From: Candidatus Woesearchaeota archaeon
GTDB lineage: Archaea > Nanobdellota > Nanobdellia > Woesearchaeales > DSVV01
DNA: 64,000 bases
Assembly (NCBI GenBank): GCA_016192995.1
Contig: JACPTB010000001.1
Span: forward strand, 253,110-317,109
Reading direction: 5' to 3'
The first letter of the stretch is position 1. Every line of letters begins with the position of its first letter. Positions 17,401-25,936 of the stretch are shown here, in pieces. Position numbers and translations under genes: made by a program. The notes beneath the pieces are model-generated. The model was given only the letters and a program-made list of their open reading frames with translations, was not told the origin of the DNA and searched no databases.

Positions 17401-20400
17401 AAATATCCCATAACTCCTCAGTAGTGCCACTTTCCATTTTTTTCCAAATTACTCCATCATAATGCAGAATTGTTCCACTATAACCAACAGCAAATACATC
17501 ATTGTTTGAACTGCCCCAAATACCTTCTAAACCAGCAATCGTACCGCTCTCCATTTCTTTCCAGTTTACACCATCATAATGCAGAATTGTTCCACTATAA
17601 CCAACAGCAAATACATCATTGTTTGAACTGCCCCAAATACCCCACAAACTCTTAGTTCCACTCTCCATTTCTTTCCAGTTTACACCATCATAATGCAGAA
17701 TAGTTTCTTCTATACCAAAAACAGATTCACCAACAGCAAATACGTCATTGTTTGAACTACCCCAAATGTCAGCTAAAGTCTTAATTGCGCCAGTTTCCAT
17801 TTTTTTCCAACTTATCCCATCATAATGCAGAATCATTCCACTCTTTTGCAGACCAAAATTATAAAAACCTACTGCGAATACATCATTGCTTGAACTGCCC
17901 CAAACACCCAATAAATCCTCAGTTGTGCCACTCTCCATTTTCTCCCATTTTAGTTCATTTGGATTACATTGTAGGCAAACACCATTATCACATCCATAAG
18001 GACAAATAAATTGATTTGATTTTATTTGATTTACATCGCAAATATATTCATATAATACATCTCCTTCACAAGTATCTGTTTCCTGTTGTCCTGTATTTCC
18101 TGATATAAGTGTTGATTGCTTATGAACTAGATTGCCCCAATTCTGAACAACTGTTGGACATTGATTGTAATCAAAGCAAGTCACTGGAACTTCTTGCTGA
18201 TAGATGAAATCTTCTACAAGCCCTTTGTCTATGAAAATGCCGAAGTTGATCTTCTTACCATTACAATATTCTTCATTTAAAACAAGACCGTCCATTTTTC
18301 CCTGTTCTACAAAGGTAAAACTATCACCAGGATTAAATTGAATAGGTACTTCTGTTTTTACGAGCTGGTTCCAGAAATAACCGTCTGCTTCAATATAAGA
18401 ACCTAATTCTTGAAAATTATAACTTTGATCACCATTATTTTTAACATCACACAACAGGTAGTTCGTTCCTGGTATTGCTTTCCCGGTATTGTCAAAACCT
18501 CCTTTAATATAACGGCAATTATTGACGAGGAATCCTTCTGGTGTTTCTTGCTGAGTTTTACATATGCTATGAATAATTTCTCCATTATAAGCAACTGTGT
18601 AAATATCATTGCTTGAACTGCCCCAAATACCTACTAAATATTTAGTTGTTCCACTCTCCATCTCAGTCCAAGTATTGCCATCATAATGTAGTATTTTTTC
18701 ATAACGTGTAGCGAATACATCATTGCTTGAACTACCCCAGATACCACTTAAACTTACTTTTGTTCCACTCTCCATTTCAGTCCAAGTATTGCCATTATAA
18801 TGAAGAATTATTCCATCATGACCTACCGCAAATACATCATTACTTGAACTACCCCAAATACCATTTAGACCTACTTTTGTTCCACTCTCCATTTCAGTCC
18901 AAGTATTGCCATCATAATGAAGAATTGTTCCATCCCAACCTACAGCAAATACATCATTGCTTGAACTGCCCCAAATATTGAATAACGTATATGGTGTTCC
19001 ACTCTCCATTTCAGTCCAAGTATTGCCATCATAATGAAGAATTGTTCCATCCCAACCTACAGCAAATACATCATTGCTTGAACTGCCCCAGATACCACTT
19101 AAATGTACTTTTTGTACTTTTGTTCCACTCTCCATCTCAGTCCAACTTACACCATTATAATGAAGAATTGTTCCATCATAACCTACCGCAAACACATCAT
19201 TACTTGAACTACCCCAAATACCTACTAAATGTTTAGTTGTGCCACTTTCGATCTTTTCCCAACCTAATGCAGGACACTGACATGCACCATCAATACAACC
19301 AAAGGTACAAGTATCAACAAAACTATCAAAGGGAATATCATTACTTTCAGAACATATTCCTTCTAGTATATAATCACCTGTTGATTGTTTTGAATCTGGA
19401 TCTTGAGAAGCTAAACATGAATCTTCTTGAGAGATTTCTTGGTTATCCCATGTCCAACCTTTAGTTAGTTCTTTAGTATAAATATCACTACCATCAGGAT
19501 CCAAACATTTAGTATATTTTTTATCAGAACACCTTCCGTCAAAACATCCATACTCACATTTATACCAATCAGCCTGCGTAGGTTCAACAAAATAATCATC
19601 AAATTCATTATCTGAATTAACGGTAATTCCTTGCTGATTATTACCGCAGCTTCCTTCAATAACTCCTACATCATTAGGTTCAAGATTAGGATCATTGGCA
19701 AAATCATAATTGCTGCCAAAAACATCTTCTGCTGAAACACAAGTATCTTGTTGTGAACTATAAGCTCCATCTGAAGTGTAACCATTTGTTATTCCAATTT
19801 CATAATTCTCCCCTAAATCACTGTCCCAGCCTAAATCTATGCCTTTATCACTATCATAACATCCTTTTGCTTCATAACAACCGCCAAAATACTGATAATA
19901 TTGAAAAATAGTATTAAATGAATTATAATCTTTAGCACCTTTAATTACAATGTCTTCAATTCCAGCAGGAAAGTCATGAACAACAAAATAAGGCACACCA
20001 TCAATAGTAAATAAATTTGAAAGCGCAACATCCTTATCAACCTTTGCTTGAGTTTGAGGTGAATCTAAACAATTTTGAAACTGAATAAGATCCATACCAA
20101 CGTAATCTGCGTATTCAATAAGCGCTGCAGTATCATATACATTAAAATTTTCATGTAATAAATAATCAACATATTCCCAATACTTGCCTTGTTCTTCTGC
20201 GCAAAATGTTGCACGATCTGTTTGTGCAAGATTAGGATTTAACCAATTCCAGTTCTTTGGATCCACTTCTCTTATCTGAAAATTAATTTTACCAGTATCA
20301 ATGTAATAATGTTTTATCAGTGGGAATGTTTCTTTGTACCATTTTTTTGCATGTGGATCTCCATATGCATTAAACATAACTAAGGTAAAAGGCGCAGCAG

Positions 20401-22153
20401 GATCACCTATGATTGGTTTTCCATCAATAAGATTAATTTGTTCAAATTCATCGCTCTCACCAACACCATCTACTTGACTAGAAAATTCGCTATCATCAAC
20501 AACATCACATTGCAAACATGCGCCATCAACACATCCTTGTGGACAAGAAGGATAATAAGAATTCATGAGATAATCATTATTAACATTATAATTACAGATA
20601 AATTCCCTCAAATAGCAGTTTTTTCCCTGACAAGAACTAACTTTAGTTGGCCAATTAGGAATGTCTGTGTAACAAGAATCAGTTTCTGTGATATCACCTT
20701 CAATAGCATTAGTTTGATCATTGGCAAGAATAATATCTTCTTTTGAGAGAAAACCCTGAGTTGTTCCCTGAATAGAAATATTCAAACCATCAGAATCAAT
20801 ACAAGTAATACAGGCACCATCTTTACATCCTAAGGGACAAGAAAGTTGATTAAGAACAGCTCCCCTTTCTACACCAATATCTAACATGCAAACACCTTCA
20901 AGAATATATTTTCCTTCAGAAACATGAGGCGCAGTAGCACCTAATATATCCAGTTGATCAGTGCAAAAATCGGTGCCTTGCTCATTGACAACACCATCAA
21001 TCTTTTCAGTAAACGTTCCCTTCACGATAAAATTAGGTTTTTCATTTAATCCAACAGTATCTGTATCCTCACAAGTAGTTTTAACACATTTCCCATTAAC
21101 ACATGCCTGTTCACAATCATAATTTTTATCTTCCTGCTGATTATCAACACAGATCTTTTCATGCAGTTTTTTAATACTCGGAGCAACTTCTGTTATTTTA
21201 ATTTCATTGCCGTTATTATCAACACATGTATCATAAATATCTAAAGGATTACCATTAATATCATTGACCGTTACAAAATCTTTATTCGTTGGTGTGTCAC
21301 CTGTTAGATCTTCACAAAACTCTCCAATACATTTATCACAAGGTCCTCCGCAATCAACACCTGTTTCACCTTGATTTTGTAATTCATCGCTGCACGTAGG
21401 AGATTGACAAACACCTTTATCGCAGAGACCTTCACAAGCTTGGGATTTTGCTTCAGTTATATAATACCCTTTACCAGCATCTTGAGCTTTACAGGTTTGC
21501 TCAATAACAAACCATTTTTTAACACCATTTATTTCAACTGGTTTGCAAGAATCCTCAGAAGGAACACAATATGCTAATCCCCCTGCTTTTTGTTTCTTTA
21601 ACAACACCTTGCCAAAAACAGTTGGATTATTGCCACCATCAGTATCATAACAACCAATTTCAAGACATTTTTGTAGTCCAGGATCTTGCTGTACTGACTT
21701 GCATACACCTTTTTCACATCCACCTGGACATTCGATGAGTTCTGTTTTCAAACCTAGCCCTAATGACTCGTTAGCACCTGGACCTGAAAGCTCGGCACAT
21801 ATTTGTTCTTTAACATATGATTTACCTCGATCAATGATACAACTATCAGGAATTTTATCACAGGTTTTTTTGTCTTTCTTTAGATAAACAGTACCAAATT
21901 TCAATGGGCTGTAACCATCAGTATCATAACAACCTTGTTTTTGACATGCTTCCTGCGCTATTGTTTCAATGCGAGAATTTTCACGGGTAGTTTTTCCCGT
22001 TGAAGTATCTATTTTTTTGGTGTTTATTGACCGAGAGGTATCAAAATGACCAGGATTGTGGTTAGCTATTACAGACATTGATAAAAAGACGACAAAAATA
22101 ACGGTAATTGTTAATAGAACCATTGTTTTATAGTTATTGTTGTTATATTTCAT
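14498..22153 (-). CDS. Giant secreted Cys-rich, beta-propeller protein with dead DsbA-like domain
   Basis: 2551 residues. A signal peptide (MVLLTITVIFVVFLSMSVIA, within residues 11-30) is seen. Cys-rich modules (CYDTDG/CYDTDGG starts, ending ..CPGGCEKGVC and similar) fill about 50-565, 755-960, 1300-1400 and 1690-1870, with one ETGVDCGGPCDKC repeat near 265. Residues about 571-754 are a DsbA/thioredoxin-like domain whose CxxC is replaced by DPHA (near 605), though the cis-proline loop (GVPYFVV) remains. Two arrays of IWGSSSNDVFAVG / TILHYDG repeats follow: six copies (about 964-1194) and seven (about 1401-1681), probably beta-propellers. Residues 1872-2551 are unknown, probably beta-rich. There is no C-terminal anchor, so it is secreted or bound to the surface by other proteins. 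The upstream Cys-rich gene ends 21 bp before it, suggesting an operon. Confidence 0.85.
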   Translation of the reverse strand: MKYNNNNYKTMVLLTITVIFVVFLSMSVIANHNPGHFDTSRSINTKKIDTSTGKTTRENSRIETIAQEACQKQGCYDTDGYSPLKFGTVYLKKDKKTCDKIPDSCIIDRGKSYVKEQICAELSGPGANESLGLGLKTELIECPGGCEKGVCKSVQQDPGLQKCLEIGCYDTDGGNNPTVFGKVLLKKQKAGGLAYCVPSEDSCKPVEINGVKKWFVIEQTCKAQDAGKGYYITEAKSQACEGLCDKGVCQSPTCSDELQNQGETGVDCGGPCDKCIGEFCEDLTGDTPTNKDFVTVNDINGNPLDIYDTCVDNNGNEIKITEVAPSIKKLHEKICVDNQQEDKNYDCEQACVNGKCVKTTCEDTDTVGLNEKPNFIVKGTFTEKIDGVVNEQGTDFCTDQLDILGATAPHVSEGKYILEGVCMLDIGVERGAVLNQLSCPLGCKDGACITCIDSDGLNISIQGTTQGFLSKEDIILANDQTNAIEGDITETDSCYTDIPNWPTKVSSCQGKNCYLREFICNYNVNNDYLMNSYYPSCPQGCVDGACLQCDVVDDSEFSSQVDGVGESDEFEQINLIDGKPIIGDPAAPFTLVMFNAYGDPHAKKWYKETFPLIKHYYIDTGKINFQIREVDPKNWNWLNPNLAQTDRATFCAEEQGKYWEYVDYLLHENFNVYDTAALIEYADYVGMDLIQFQNCLDSPQTQAKVDKDVALSNLFTIDGVPYFVVHDFPAGIEDIVIKGAKDYNSFNTIFQYYQYFGGCYEAKGCYDSDKGIDLGWDSDLGENYEIGITNGYTSDGAYSSQQDTCVSAEDVFGSNYDFANDPNLEPNDVGVIEGSCGNNQQGITVNSDNEFDDYFVEPTQADWYKCEYGCFDGRCSDKKYTKCLDPDGSDIYTKELTKGWTWDNQEISQEDSCLASQDPDSKQSTGDYILEGICSESNDIPFDSFVDTCTFGCIDGACQCPALGWEKIESGTTKHLVGIWGSSSNDVFAVGYDGTILHYNGVSWTEMESGTKVQKVHLSGIWGSSSNDVFAVGWDGTILHYDGNTWTEMESGTPYTLFNIWGSSSNDVFAVGWDGTILHYDGNTWTEMESGTKVGLNGIWGSSSNDVFAVGHDGIILHYNGNTWTEMESGTKVSLSGIWGSSSNDVFATRYEKILHYDGNTWTEMESGTTKYLVGIWGSSSNDIYTVAYNGEIIHSICKTQQETPEGFLVNNCRYIKGGFDNTGKAIPGTNYLLCDVKNNGDQSYNFQELGSYIEADGYFWNQLVKTEVPIQFNPGDSFTFVEQGKMDGLVLNEEYCNGKKINFGIFIDKGLVEDFIYQQEVPVTCFDYNQCPTVVQNWGNLVHKQSTLISGNTGQQETDTCEGDVLYEYICDVNQIKSNQFICPYGCDNGVCLQCNPNELKWEKMESGTTEDLLGVWGSSSNDVFAVGFYNFGLQKSGMILHYDGISWKKMETGAIKTLADIWGSSNNDVFAVGESVFGIEETILHYDGVNWKEMESGTKSLWGIWGSSNNDVFAVGYSGTILHYDGVNWKEMESGTIAGLEGIWGSSNNDVFAVGYSGTILHYDGVIWKKMESGTTEELWDIWGSSSNDVFVAGWGGTILHYDGVSWKKMESNIVGHLLGIFGNSDSDVFATGTGGVILHYDGVSWKKMESGTTVHLSDIWGSSSNDVYIVGDQGTILHLNKACSPIEPTNTCTDTDGGDEPFIYGKTTGLNYDYNEMITGSDQCFTGKEILEMSPNLNLVINSDKTYVQEYYCKETEQITSAYIECPCNQGACGCQDKDGNNIFEANTAKGYETFDETTKNNPQSFIESPDFCTAYSTLEEVKNNPVQYGDYAVESVCKDNIIVGYEEPQKCPEGYHCESGSCVSDEACMQLLDYKKGIPTEKEYLQTISIAPDSNFSKAGARLVFGYPDASFQEPITYLKILPQQKSFYAYNLTFMPPIDLLSNAFFADKHLINFQGYEAEVLDSYYLPNYPSYFMLKLLFSKYTKVFNYPGESISFAFEDGNCHKLTLLESNIQYKSSDPDSLDFDKTWCEFSLDGNAFFIHPGIPDEFSVANNIEFYLNLTEVIVDNKPTYKCKLAIEPRIVKFFNGQDYEASSVTVNNEVITSIKPSVYRKDPYNKNILLGFGYNYTPENTQFLKLGDALTDPLLETFSIRFGYLNDQNQDNPREEISFVGGSSSAEIVFTNNDGQDVTLPLSADAYAYEKAVFIAPSGPKLITSNNLGSAQVTDKELTYWGTDAPVEFDQHPDERVYLEGESCSGLLATENKLTACQEAYFIIIDFNNNAHLMQIKSIDIFNQKMVINDVTYGKSYAISFTVPSSNTYYTYPFDDSPNSKFSLNIVDTTITFSDLGFGGYKQSGNNLELPMRPILTKENASLYLINKYTASQSFEGILFVEHNDQQLPSFNYLGIKQTPGGTLSPADEFVIGAYYDDLNNDIIKFYASTLQETDGFGWYPATKTNNDFEVFMTLKGTKIIYDIADKKSLLIDHPLEAIWGQFLFISKPDKSQTFIDKDYSENSYAFHYNETLRARVPFEKVYNPELLADGEIK
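17105..17955 (-). repeat. Tandem coding repeats, seven propeller units
   Basis: Seven units of roughly 115-135 bp encode the IWGSS-x-NDVFAVG...ILHYDG...W-K-MESGT motif. Neighbouring units are nearly identical in DNA, for example those around 17440-17640. The array can expand or contract by recombination and is prone to misassembly. Confidence 0.85.
18570..19262 (-). repeat. Tandem coding repeats, six propeller units
   Basis: Six units encode the same propeller motif with the variant W-T-EMESGT. Two adjacent units around 18890-19070 are almost identical at DNA level. The unit at about 18690-18720 is degenerate (VFATRYEKILHY), with the usual VG-x-DG turn lost. Confidence 0.85.
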
Positions 22154-22174
22154 ATGATCACGCTATAAGACTTA

Positions 22175-23923
22175 TTAAGGATACGTCGTCTTAGTTATAT
22201 CACAATAAGCACCTTGATCTGATTCAACACATTTACCCATACACTTCCAAGTACCATTCTGTGGTTTACATACTTTACAAATATGCTGGCTGTACATTGC
22301 ATAATATTGCGGTTGTGCCAATATTTTAGATATAACATCTTTTGCTGGAAATTTGCTAATATCGCCTATGGTATGATATTTATTCTCACCAGGATTAGCA
22401 CCACCACACGTTGCTTCAAGCAAGACTTCATTATTCAAACATTTATCCTTAATAGTACCTTCATATATTGGTTTGCCATATTCTAACACCAAACCAGTTG
22501 CTTGTCCTGGAACTGCTCCAACAGCAGGATATTTTTCAGCATCAGTATCAACACAAGTTTTATATGGTTTGCAAGCTCCTTTAACACAAGCTTCTCCCTC
22601 AGGACAAACTACCCATTGTGATTTGATAGACAATCCATCGCAATAATATTCTTTAACGCTGTCGCCATAACTTCCAAACGATGCAACAGAACTTAATTTC
22701 ATCTTACAATAAGCATCAGTTGCTGGCGTTGTTTCAATTGATTCTGAACCTTGTTCGCAATAACTTATCCCGCAAGTATCTGTTCCGCTATCAAATCCTG
22801 AACAATCACACAATGGAGGAATAAGTGTCATTGAAGCTTGAGCTATGTTTTTTCCACCATCAGATTCTTTGCATTCTTGTTGTTCATTTTTGCAACAAAA
22901 TCCAACCCCATTACAACTTGAACATCCATCAAATGGCTGCTCACCAAATTTTTCAAAAGTGCAGTCAAACGAATATTCATAAATTTCTTTGCCAGTTTCT
23001 CCATTACAAATCTGTTCTTTTAAAGTATTACCTTCGCATTTATCTGGACTTGAAGCTATTTGTTTGCCATTAGTTGAAGTAACTATTACGGTTGATGGAA
23101 TTGCACGTTCAAATTTAAATTCATATTCACCGAATACATAATCAACTACAAGGCTGCCTGCATTTACATCAGGATCATCACACACAAGATCTTCAGAGCA
23201 ATAGTCAGGTCCTTTTGGATCTGAAAAACATTTTTCCTTGCAGGTATAAAACACTTCTTTCTTTTTGTTATTGCTGCAAACAAATTCTTTTAGGTTTTTA
23301 CCATCAATACATTCATCATTATAAGCAGCAGGGTTATTTTTCTCAGTAACGGTGCCAGGTGTTCCAAAACCCCAGTTATTTTTCTCTCCACTTTCATCAG
23401 AATCAGTGCATCCTTTGCCAGGCACATCACAAGCAGGACATTGAGGTCCTCCGCAATCAATGCCTGTTTCATAACCATTTTTCTTTTTATCTGAACAGGT
23501 TGGATCAATACTTTTACAAGGCGGGCAATCTCCACCACAATCTGTTTTCTCTTCATTCATATCTAAAATACCATTAAAACAGTTGGGAGCATATTTGTCA
23601 GGAAAATCAGTTTTACATGCAGGACATGTTTTACCGCCGCAATCTATCTCTGTTTCGCCAGTGTCTTTAATCCCATTATTACATTGATTGATCATATCTT
23701 GAGAACAAGCCGGGCAAACTCCACCGCAATCTATAAGATCTTCGTTTTGATTCCATTTAGCGTCAGAGCAACTTGCGCATACTTTGCATGGTCCACCACA
23801 ATCAATGCCTGTTTCACCTTGGTTTTGCTTGTTATCATAGCAAGTTGCACATTTAGGGCAAACTCCACCGCAATCTGGAACTGCAGATTTGCCAGCAGCA
23901 CAGTCTTCATTTTGATTGCATTG
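22175..23923 (-). CDS. Cys-rich secreted protein, C-terminal part of a frameshifted gene
   Basis: The frame is open from 24016 down to 22175, but sense begins near 23923, where it continues the gene at 23907-24677 after a +1 shift. About 583 residues. It begins with six or more GETGIDCGGPC..C repeats (starting CNQNEDCAAGK, then DNKQNQGETGIDCGGPCKVC), followed by DTDG-type Cys modules resembling those of the 2551-residue neighbour. There is no start with an SD and no signal peptide in this frame, so it is unlikely to be translated alone. It probably acts with the giant protein as a surface or secreted component. Confidence 0.7.
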   Translation of the reverse strand, partial: QCNQNEDCAAGKSAVPDCGGVCPKCATCYDNKQNQGETGIDCGGPCKVCASCSDAKWNQNEDLIDCGGVCPACSQDMINQCNNGIKDTGETEIDCGGKTCPACKTDFPDKYAPNCFNGILDMNEEKTDCGGDCPPCKSIDPTCSDKKKNGYETGIDCGGPQCPACDVPGKGCTDSDESGEKNNWGFGTPGTVTEKNNPAAYNDECIDGKNLKEFVCSNNKKKEVFYTCKEKCFSDPKGPDYCSEDLVCDDPDVNAGSLVVDYVFGEYEFKFERAIPSTVIVTSTNGKQIASSPDKCEGNTLKEQICNGETGKEIYEYSFDCTFEKFGEQPFDGCSSCNGVGFCCKNEQQECKESDGGKNIAQASMTLIPPLCDCSGFDSGTDTCGISYCEQGSESIETTPATDAYCKMKLSSVASFGSYGDSVKEYYCDGLSIKSQWVVCPEGEACVKGACKPYKTCVDTDAEKYPAVGAVPGQATGLVLEYGKPIYEGTIKDKCLNNEVLLEATCGGANPGENKYHTIGDISKFPAKDVISKILAQPQYYAMYSQHICKVCKPQNGTWKCMGKCVESDQGAYCDITKTTYP

Positions 23924-24677
23924 GCTGGCAAGCATTATTTTTGCATCCATACTGACAATACACTGTTTTAATTGGAGGAAATTTTTTAATTTCATAGCCA
24001 GCTTTAGTTTCTGCAAATTCTTTCTTTGCTTTAAGATCTTCTAATAAATACTCTTTATTGCTGGCATCTTCTATTAAAGCATTATATTGTGCTTTTAATT
24101 GATTAAACTCATCTGGATCAAGATTTTGTGCTTCTGGTCCAAATATTTTCTTAGCAAGTTCCATTATTTGTTTTTCTAAATCTTCAAGAACAGGTGCAAG
24201 TGCATTAATTTGTTGATCAAAACCCTCAACTCTTTGTTGATTGAGAACTATTTTTTTAATAAAGTACTCGGGACATGACATCTCGAGCAATACATTTGCA
24301 TCTTTACAGGTATCTTCTACTTTAACACATTGAGCTTTTTCATCTTTTCCATAGAGGTATCCTTTGATATTTGGATCTCCCTCTTCATTAAGCACTTTTG
24401 CATCAGAATCTGAACAGAATTTTGCAAGGCAACCAGCATAAACAGGGTCATAAAACTCTTTTTCACTTTGTTTTTTTGTTTGGGATTGTAAAATATCTCT
24501 TTTATTTCTTTGAGGAATCTTAGTTTCAAAATTATCATGAAAAGTAAAGCCTGTAATGGTATTTGAAGTACTGCTAGAAGCAACATTTTCTTCAACTTGC
24601 CAGAATGAGAAGATAAAAAGACCTAATAAGATGACTAAAAATACTGCTATCGTAACATTACCCACACCCTTTTTCAT
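23907..24677 (-). CDS. Cys-rich secreted protein, N-terminal part of a frameshifted gene
   Basis: 256 residues. The N-terminal hydrophobic segment (NVTIAVFLVILLGLFIFSFW) is a signal or anchor helix. A first Cys module opens with GCLAKFCSDSDAK and contains a helical insert (about 150-215: LEDLEKQIMELAKKI) likely to be a coiled coil. It closes with YCQYGCKNNACQPM and stops at 23907. The next module (CNQNEDC...) continues in the +1 frame from about 23923, so the gene is one reading frame broken by a single base. This could be a real mutation, an assembly error, or programmed frameshifting. Confidence 0.7.
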   Translation of the reverse strand: MKKGVGNVTIAVFLVILLGLFIFSFWQVEENVASSSTSNTITGFTFHDNFETKIPQRNKRDILQSQTKKQSEKEFYDPVYAGCLAKFCSDSDAKVLNEEGDPNIKGYLYGKDEKAQCVKVEDTCKDANVLLEMSCPEYFIKKIVLNQQRVEGFDQQINALAPVLEDLEKQIMELAKKIFGPEAQNLDPDEFNQLKAQYNALIEDASNKEYLLEDLKAKKEFAETKAGYEIKKFPPIKTVYCQYGCKNNACQPMQSK

Positions 24678-24734
24678 ACTATCACTAGTTGGATACTTTT
24701 ATATGATTTGTATTTATAAATTTATTTAACAATA

Positions 24735-24925
24735 GGCACAATCCAAAAAATGAGTGATATTGCGAAAATGCCTTCGGCAGCCACCATCGGTTCGGCTGTA
24801 GATGTTTGTTATGGAAGATGCTATCCTCTCTGGAACCTCGGATAGCATTTGATGAAACATCAGATAAGCCTCGCAAAAAAGATGGTGGCACTTTTCGCAA
24901 TATCACTTACAAATTGGATTGTGCC
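24735..24925. repeat. Modular hairpin element, type D
   Basis: 191 bp with ends ggcacaatccaaaaaatgag / ggattgtgcc. Inner palindromic modules include gcgaaaatgccttcggc and ccaccatcggttcggct, with a core bearing ctctctggaacctcg. No target duplication is evident. Confidence 0.8.
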
Positions 24926-24969
24926 TCTTTATAACAATCTTTAAATATATCTTTATGTTTGAGGTTGTT

Positions 24970-25902
24970 ATGAAAAAGAGTTTGTGGTTAGTAAACCTAT
25001 TATTTGTTTTTACGTTATTATTACTTCCTTCTGTTCTTTCTGCTGATATCGAGATTGTTTTTCCTGCTGAAGGAACTTATGGGCCATGGAGCGGGACGTA
25101 TAAAACACATGAAAGCGGAAAAGCACATTTTATTACACCAAATATCATTGTTAACAAAGAGGTTATTGACAACTATGAACTATATGATAATGGCAATTTG
25201 ATTGGAAGTTTTGAAGCTTCTGATGTTAATCCAACAACAGCGGTCATTATTGACCCTGGATTGCATACCTTTGTTGCTAAAGGTTATAAAAATAACCAAG
25301 TTGTTGGTGAAGTTCAGGTTAAGACGGATTTTGTTTTTAATTATTTTGATGTTTTCAAAAGTGTTAAAGAACTTGATCCTGTTGTCGTCAGCTTTGAAGT
25401 AACTGAAGAAGATTTTGCTCAGATTGATGCTAACCTTGAAGATTATCAAAAAACTATGGAACATGTAACTTTGAAAAAATCATTTATTCATGTCACGGTT
25501 AAGGATAAGTTTACTGGTGAAGAAAAAGAAAATACGCTTGTTGTAGTGAAAATAAGCATTGATGAAGCTGTTAAAGACTTAAAAGTTTATGAGCTTATTC
25601 CTAAAACTGTAGCTCAGCATATCAACAACCTTACGTTAATGGGGAACTACACTATTCTTGAAGAAGATCCTTTAGTTGTCTGGACTTTTGCAGGTATTGA
25701 TGCCAGCGCTGTTAAGGAATTGGAAGTCAGTTATGCAGTCAACGATTTTGTTTTAGAAGAGGATTTTGAAGAAGTCAAGACAATTCCTATTGCTGAAATT
25801 AAGCCAAAAAAGACATATTTATACTATCTTTTGCCTTTATTATTAGTTCCTATTATTATCTTTATTGTTATTTACTTTGGCAAATTTCAGAAGGAGGAAT
25901 AA
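24970..25902 (+). CDS. Secreted/anchored surface protein with C-terminal membrane helix
   Basis: 310 residues from the ATG at 24970, preceded by gaggttgtt as SD. A signal peptide (MKKSLWLVNLLFVFTLLLLP) ends near VLSA. The mature part is a beta-rich ectodomain with no recognised family (residues 24-275), then a C-terminal membrane helix (YLYYLLPLLLVPIIIFIVIY) and a short charged tail (FGKFQKEE). The topology is that of a type I surface protein. It lies between the type D element and the DEAD-box gene, and its role is unknown. Confidence 0.7.
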   Translation: MKKSLWLVNLLFVFTLLLLPSVLSADIEIVFPAEGTYGPWSGTYKTHESGKAHFITPNIIVNKEVIDNYELYDNGNLIGSFEASDVNPTTAVIIDPGLHTFVAKGYKNNQVVGEVQVKTDFVFNYFDVFKSVKELDPVVVSFEVTEEDFAQIDANLEDYQKTMEHVTLKKSFIHVTVKDKFTGEEKENTLVVVKISIDEAVKDLKVYELIPKTVAQHINNLTLMGNYTILEEDPLVVWTFAGIDASAVKELEVSYAVNDFVLEEDFEEVKTIPIAEIKPKKTYLYYLLPLLLVPIIIFIVIYFGKFQKEE

Positions 25903-25936
25903 TTTTTTAAATTAAATAAATTCATATCTAATCTAT

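Noticed and set aside
17105-19262. Regular DNA repeats that could suggest a CRISPR array
   Set aside because: The repeats are in frame and encode propeller blades; units are about 120 bp with no spacers and no cas genes.
24678-24969. A transposase for the hairpin elements
   Set aside because: No gene in the window resembles any transposase family; mobility must be supplied from elsewhere.
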